Positions 58,834 to 64,000 of a stretch of 64,000 nucleotides of DNA are shown here, in pieces; the stretch's first letter is position 1; every line of letters starts with the position of its first letter. A program made the translations under genes and the position numbers. The notes under the pieces are model-generated. The model saw only the letters and a list, made by a program, of their open reading frames with translations, made no database searches and was not told the origin of the DNA. The DNA comes from Pleodorina starrii. Lineage: Eukaryota; Chlorophyta; Chlorophyceae; Chlamydomonadales; Volvocaceae. Location: NCBI GenBank assembly GCA_030267565.1, contig BRXU01000027.1, positions 481,001 to 545,000 on the forward strand. Reading direction: 5' to 3'.

Positions 58834-61435
58834 ATGATGCACTTTCAGGATGCCAACCAGCTCAAGAGAAGTTTTCAGGAGTTCACTAAGCAGCCCGAGA
58901 ATGCAGCGTTGGCGGAGCAAGCGCAAAGGGAGGAAGTCCAGGCCGCGCTAGACGCGCAAGAAGCCGCCCTGTCGGACGAAGTTCGACATAAGGTCAGCCT
59001 GACGTTTGGGCAGTATGAAAGTGGCGGGCCGTCGGCTGCGAACGCGGACCAATACAGAACTATTCGCTTCGCTCCCGCGTGCAGCTGAGCTGTACCGACG
59101 AGGGCACCCGGAAAGCACTTGGCCCGTTCCTTCAGTACCGACCCCTTCTGCGTCTGGTTTCGAGCCTGTTTAACGACCCGGCAACGGTATGTAGGCGTGT
59201 TCGGCCGGCGAGGGCTGTCAGGCGTGGGTCAGCAGCTCCCTGAAACAGCACGCTGTCATGCTCCGTTGGCGGCATCGCTGGGTTTGGCGTGTGTACGGTA
59301 TGTGCCGCACATCACAACGGACTACGGGAAACACTGACATCCATGAGAGTCGGCCTACTCCCTTGCCCGACTGGCCGAAGCCCTGACGGTTGCGGACGCC
59401 CCCTGCGACAGGATGTCAGCGCCTGGGCGTCCAACCCCGTCGTGCTCAAGATGCTGCGACGCGCCCGGCAGATGCTGCAGGAGGGGACGGTGGGGGAGCA
59501 GGAGCTGGAGCAGGCGCTGCTCAAGTTCATCAAGGTGGGACCCGCGCCTTTCTGTGCGTGTATGCACGGAAGAGGGCACATGGATAGTATTGCAATGACG
59601 ATCTGCGGTAATAGCGTCACGGATCGAAGAGATGGAAGAGGAAGTATATCTCCACGCCCCACCCCGCCACCTCCTTTGGGCACTTTGTGTCCTGTTGGCA
59701 GCGGTGAGCCACGTCCTCGCCGCACGTACTCTGCCGGGCACGATGCCGCATCGCCTGACCACGTCTCGTTTGACGGCGTGAGGGCTGCACGACATGCGGG
59801 AGTCGGGATGACAAGGTATTTCCAGCGTTCCCCACTCCTTGCACCGTAATAACAAGTTCGTGGCTTGTGACACTCCTCCTCCTCCTCCGCAGCACCCGAC
59901 AAACCCGCATAAGGCCGAGTTCGAGCAGCGCGTTGCGTCATGCGGCGTGGTAGTCACCCCTGAGCAACTCTCGGCCGCCATGAATGAGCAGGTGTGTGTT
60001 TGGGTGGGTGGGTGGGTGGTGCGGAGATCCTGCCTCGAGTCCTGGCAGGCGGCTCAGGTTGGCGCAGACTATGACGGCCAGCCCCTCCGGGGGCCCTTCG
60101 CGAGCGGAAACACGCAACAGAGCGGCAACACGCGGGGAGGCGATCGGGGCTTAAGGCCCTGAGGGTGTGTGAGCGGTAGTGTGTCTAGGCAGTTCCGGAT
60201 GTCACTGCAAGCACCCACCACTTCCTTTTGTTTGTGTACGGCAACCCGAGGCGGCGGCCACTGCCCAACTGCCCCCGGCCGGCACGCCCACCGCGCCTTC
60301 CCGCCCACCAACCGCCTGGCAGCTGGAGGAGAGGCAAGCAGGCAATCGCGCTTACACCGCCGGCGACCCGCAGACCGCCCTCCACCACTACTCAAGGGCG
60401 CTGGCCATCTTGCGCCTGCTGCAGCCCGACAACTCGGCCGACCAGCAGATCATCCGCGAAGCCCAGGTACGGGGCCCCAAACCAGGCGGGACGGGACATC
60501 GATCGATAGGGATTCAAACCTTGGCGTCCAGGGTCCGGTCCGCGAGCCTCCGGGGCGACAGGAGTCGAAACAAAGTGTTGGCTTCGGTCGTTGGGGTTGC
60601 GCAAGTGGGCGGGCGGGCTTTGGGGCGGTGTTGGCCGTACAGTGGCGCACGCCGCCCGGGGCTGTCAGGCGCACTTGCAGCATGGCACCGGACACCGGCC
60701 GCGGTCGACGAGTTGGTCAAGCCAGGCGTTGGTTGGGCCCAATGGAGTGCGGTGCGGTGCGCATCCGGTGTCGCATGGTGCAGCTCAGTGCAGTGCAGTG
60801 TGCCCTGGGCCGGATTCGACGAATCATACGTAGTTTAGGTGGAATTACGGGGGGTTGATGTCGACCGCAGGTGGGGTATGGGTGCCCCAGCGTGGGATAT
60901 GGCCACGCTACGCTTTTTCTCGGGCCTCGTTGTCCTGCTCCGTTCATTCAGTGCCCGGCGGTGCCTCCTCGAGTCGCTACTGCTCTTCGCTGCCGTAGCT
61001 CCCCTCGCGATCCCGCCCCGCCCTCCCCTCCCTCCCCTGCCCCTGTCAGTCGGCTCTGCTGCTCAACTCCGCCGCTGCGCACCTGGCGACTTGCGCGTAC
61101 GGAGCGTGCATAGAGGCTTGCAGCGCCGTACTATCGTACGACGAAGCAAACGTGACGGCGCATCTACGACGCGCGCGGGCGCACATGATGCGGCGGGAGT
61201 ACCAGGTGGGTGGTTAGCATCAGCAGCGCCGACGTCGGTCGCGCCTGGTCAGTAAGGCAGCGGCCCGCTGGTTCTCTGTGCGCAGGCGGCTGAGGAGGAC
61301 CTGCGCGCCGCGGAGTCGCTGTCCGACGGCTCCCGCGATCAGGAGCTCCGAAACCTGCACAGCGAGCTGCGGACGATACGGCTGCGCGACCGGAAGACGG
61401 ACAAGAGCGTGTACGGACGCATGTTCAAGGCATGA
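58834..61435 (+). CDS. TPR-domain protein, co-chaperone-like
   Basis: Six exons: 58834-58992, 59412-59534, 59893-59991, 60251-60466, 61050-61205, 61286-61435. They total 903 nt, 300 residues, every junction in phase 0. The N-terminal third is helical and charged (MMHFQDANQLKRSFQEF, WASNPVVLKMLRRARQML). The TPR region starts at about 145: ERQAGNRAYTAGDPQTALHH, then LLNSAAAHLAT and ACIEACSAVLSYDEANVTAH, then RRARAHMMRREYQAAEEDLR. This spacing fits three TPR units of the kind that bind Hsp90/Hsp70 C-termini. The tail (ELRTIRLRDRKTDKSVYGRM) resembles the end of TPR immunophilins and AIP-like proteins, but no FKBP or cyclophilin domain is present. A co-chaperone role is inferred. The exon beginning at 60251 uses a CCCGAG acceptor and is the least certain junction. 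Confidence 0.75.
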
Positions 61436-63034
61436 ACGCGTATGACTGCGCGAATCGGAGGTTTCCCACCCGAGGGGAGGGAGGAGGGCGGTGGTTGCGC
61501 CTTGGCCTGTGCCTGGGGCTGGCAGGCGGTGCGGCCGTCTGTACGTTCTTCAGAATGCGCCTGCATGCGCGTTCACCGGACGCATCAGGAAGCGTGACGG
61601 AGGGGAGGGAAGGGATGAGGCCTGGCAATGCGTCGTTGAGAGATCCTGTCACGACTCACGAGAAGCCCTTCCGCACCTTGACCCTGGCGTGTGACGCTCC
61701 TGGCGCGGCGGGCTTGGGACCGGCATCGCAAGGGGCTGGCTCCCGATGAACGGGTGGAACATTTCGGTTGGTGTTGGTTATTGCGTGGGTTGGATTGGTT
61801 CGTCCGCAGCGGCGGTGGTCATCTGACAGTACACAAGTGCCGGGTGGCGGGAGGAAGGCGGCTGCGGGGGGGAGCAGCCAAGTTGGAGTCCGTCGGAGCA
61901 GGCGCCGTTTGGGACGTCGCTCACTGCAAGCCGCGCCGAGCACACCGCCACTCGGTTGCCTCCCCCCGCGAAGCGGGCGATGAGGAGATATTGATCGTGG
62001 CAGGGCACCGCGAATTCGGCGGTTTCCAGAGAGGGTCTGCGGTGCTTGCTTGCTGCTACTCCTGCCCCGCCGCTACCCCTGAGGCCCCAATAACTCGTCC
62101 ATTTTGCAAGCACGGGCTCCGCGCAAAAGTGCAAAGATACAGACACAGCCGGACAAGCTGATGCCGTGTCTTGCGGAAAACGGCAAGAAAACGCTGCGAG
62201 GAGGCAGCCAACGAGCTCCCCCTGCCTGAAGCCTGAAGCGGCGGCGGGGCGCCCAATGCACCCAATGTCCGTTTCTGGAGGTCTGTGGAGACCCGCAGAC
62301 CTGACCTGCAGCTCCGGAGCTGCTCATGCAGGACTGCTTGGCATGAGCAGCTTCACACAGCCGAACACACGTGTGCAGCGCAGCAAACCGGGGCCAACAT
62401 CACTTCCCGTTCCATTTGACGGTGCGGCCCCCCCTGCTATCCCACGCTATCCGTCCAGCAGATTCAGCTCAAGGACGTCAGCCAGCAGACGCCCCTCCCG
62501 TGCACAGACCGCCCGCAAACCCAGCCGGACGTTATGCAGGGCATGCACAATGCACTCTTTACGAAGACACGACCCAGGAAACCGGCAGAGATTCAGGGGC
62601 GCGGTGGGAGAGAGCGGCGAGCAGGGGCGTCCAGCCCGCCCCCCTGCCCCCCCCTGCCCCCATCCAAATGCGCGCTACGATCACGAGCTCCCCTCCTCTC
62701 TCTCTCTCTAAGCGCAGTTCAGTGCAGTGGTCAGTGGGACTCGTCTCATGTACACCCCAGCTACCAGTGTGCTGGTAGTGTGTACCCGGGCACTGCAACC
62801 CGCCACCCGCGATTCGTACGTCGCACCCTCCGTCGCTCAGTCCAGTTCAATGGCCAGGATAAGGAGACCTGCTCTCCCGAGTACGGTGCCTGCCCCTACG
62901 ATCGACGGCCAAGTCGTATCAGCAATGTTACATCGAGCCTATAAGTTACCCGCAAGTGACAAAACACGCATATGTCCCTCCGGCCGGCGACGGCGCGGCG
63001 GGGCCAGCTTGCCCTCTCCCTGATTCCGATGATC
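61436..63034. other. Convergent intergenic region
   Basis: It lies between the TPR gene (+) and the gene entering from the right edge (-), and contains both 3'UTRs. ORFs on both strands are short and low complexity. No gene or RNA was recognised. Confidence 0.45.
62928..62932 (-). terminator. TGTAA poly(A) signal of the right-edge gene
   Basis: The minus-strand TGTAA is about 105 bases past the stop at 63035. Confidence 0.45.
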
Positions 63035-64000
63035 TCAGGATAGCACCCCCCCAATTCGCCGCCGCACCGTCCGCCTGGCCCTGCGCTCCGGCGCAGCACC
63101 CACTCCCGCATGAAGGCCCCCCGCCCCCGCAGCCGCCGCATCAACACCCTGCCGCATCGCCTGCCCAGCCCGCCGCTGCTGCTGCTGCTGCTGCTCCTCC
63201 TCCTCCAGGTTCATATGCTGCTGCTGCCCCTGTTCCACCTGTTCTGCCCCACCCTCTCGCCCTCCCTCCCTCCCCTGCGGCTGCTGCTGCTGCTCCCGTC
63301 CCCTACGCGCGGCTACGTCCCTCGCACCCGCCACGCCTGCGACCCGCCGTCCGCCCACAGCTCCCGCCAAGGCCGAACCACCCGCCGTCGCCCCCACCGC
63401 CAAGGCCCCAGCATCCACCGAGCCCCGGCGCTGCTGACCCACCGCGCCCGCACCCGCCTCCGTCTCCGCCCCAGCTCCTCGCCTCCCCTCCGGAACCGCC
63501 CGCGCGCCGCCGCCGCGCCGCGCCGGGCCGCCGCCCGCGGCGATCCGCTCACGCAGCAGGCGCAGCCAGTCAAACTCCTGCGCCCCCGCGTCGTGCGCCG
63601 CCACCGCCGACGCTGCCGCCCGGGTCTTCCCGCGCACGTGAGCGGCGCCGTGCACCGCCGCCGCGCCCATCGCCGCCGTCGTCGCCGCCGCTGTCGGCCC
63701 CTGCTCCTGCTCCTGCTGCTCCAGCAGTTCCGCCAGCCAGCCGTGCGAGGCGGGCAGCAGCGCACGTAGCTCCCCCACGGTTCGCACGTCGGAGCTGCCC
63801 AACCAAGCACCCAGGTCGCCGCCGTCCGCCGGACCCACGGTGGACCCTCCCGCCGACCATGCGGCGCCGCCGCCGCCGCCGCCGCCGCCTCCGGGCGCAG
63901 GCCCTCCAGCTTCGCCCCCAATCGACCGGCCGACGGGCCCGCCTGATACGCCCGCGTCGGACGGGCCAGCAGCAGCGGCGGCGGCGGCCGCGTCGCCGCG
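63035..64000 (-). CDS. 3' end of a Gln/Ala/Gly-rich protein (5' truncated by window)
   Basis: One minus-strand frame is open from the window edge to a TGA at 63035 (about 320 residues visible). It begins in a Gly/Ala tract, then has a short ordered-looking stretch (DLGAWLGSSDVRTVGELRAL, AGAQEFDWLRLLRERIAAG). It ends in Ala/Gly/Gln/Arg-rich sequence with two poly-Gln runs and a basic end (RRTVRRRIGGVLS). Codon use and composition match the other low-complexity exons of this genome. A small intron within it cannot be excluded. I do not recognise a family; the conserved part probably lies outside the window. Confidence 0.55.
   Translation of the reverse strand, partial: RGDAAAAAAAAGPSDAGVSGGPVGRSIGGEAGGPAPGGGGGGGGGAAWSAGGSTVGPADGGDLGAWLGSSDVRTVGELRALLPASHGWLAELLEQQEQEQGPTAAATTAAMGAAAVHGAAHVRGKTRAAASAVAAHDAGAQEFDWLRLLRERIAAGGGPARRGGGARAVPEGRRGAGAETEAGAGAVGQQRRGSVDAGALAVGATAGGSALAGAVGGRRVAGVAGARDVAARRGREQQQQPQGREGGREGGAEQVEQGQQQHMNLEEEEQQQQQQRRAGQAMRQGVDAAAAGAGGLHAGVGAAPERRARRTVRRRIGGVLS

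Noticed and set aside
1..64000. Prokaryote-style defence, secretion or biosynthetic cluster
   Set aside because: All supported genes are spliced eukaryotic housekeeping or plastid genes. Neighbouring genes do not form a functional operon.

Overview
The window is nuclear DNA of a green alga, most probably a volvocine chlorophyte (Chlamydomonas, Volvox, Gonium and relatives). The signs are GC-rich exons, many short GT-AG introns, TGTAA polyadenylation signals after stop codons, long Gln/Ala/Gly-rich insertions in conserved proteins, a chloroplast thylakoid protein gene and an 845-residue EF-2. I rebuilt most genes exon by exon by following protein families across splice sites. In each multi-exon model marked as complete the exon phases close into one open frame.

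Layout: 1-382 (+) is the 3' end of an SLC17/PHT4-type transporter. 1615-3097 (-) is a RAD6-like ubiquitin-conjugating enzyme. 3604-17189 (-) is a 14-exon gene for a 3,504-residue DUF627/DUF629 protein, related to plant ubiquitin-carboxyl-terminal-hydrolase-related proteins but without the hydrolase domain. 18555-25277 (-) is VPS33. 25661-28594 (+) is an unrecognised Ala-rich, single-pass membrane protein with a plastid-type N-terminus. 29191-about 32079 (-) is eIF3k. 32605-36457 (+) is an unrecognised organelle-targeted protein. 37448-42472 (-) is a TROL homologue (thylakoid rhodanese-like FNR tether) with a repeat-expanded tail. 44286-45968 (+) is an FHA-RING ubiquitin ligase. 46747-47208 (-) is ORMDL. 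47663-49750 (+) is a GNAT acetyltransferase. 49751-53265 is gene-poor and holds a degenerate duplicate of the EF-2 upstream region joined to a fragment of the GNAT gene. 53266-57984 (+) is EF-2. 58834-61435 (+) is a TPR protein. 63035-64000 (-) is the 3' end of a low-complexity gene.

This is ordinary housekeeping euchromatin: translation (EF-2, eIF3k), membrane traffic and lipids (VPS33, ORMDL), photosynthetic electron transfer (TROL) and ubiquitin (E2, RING E3, DUF627/629). No operon-like system is expected. The features most worth a second look are the VTEP repeats and paired Trp motifs of TROL, the hydrolase-less giant protein, the chimeric EF-2/GNAT pseudolocus, a GC-AG intron in the FHA-RING gene, a 97-bp repeat in introns of two genes, and two conserved-looking genes of unknown function.
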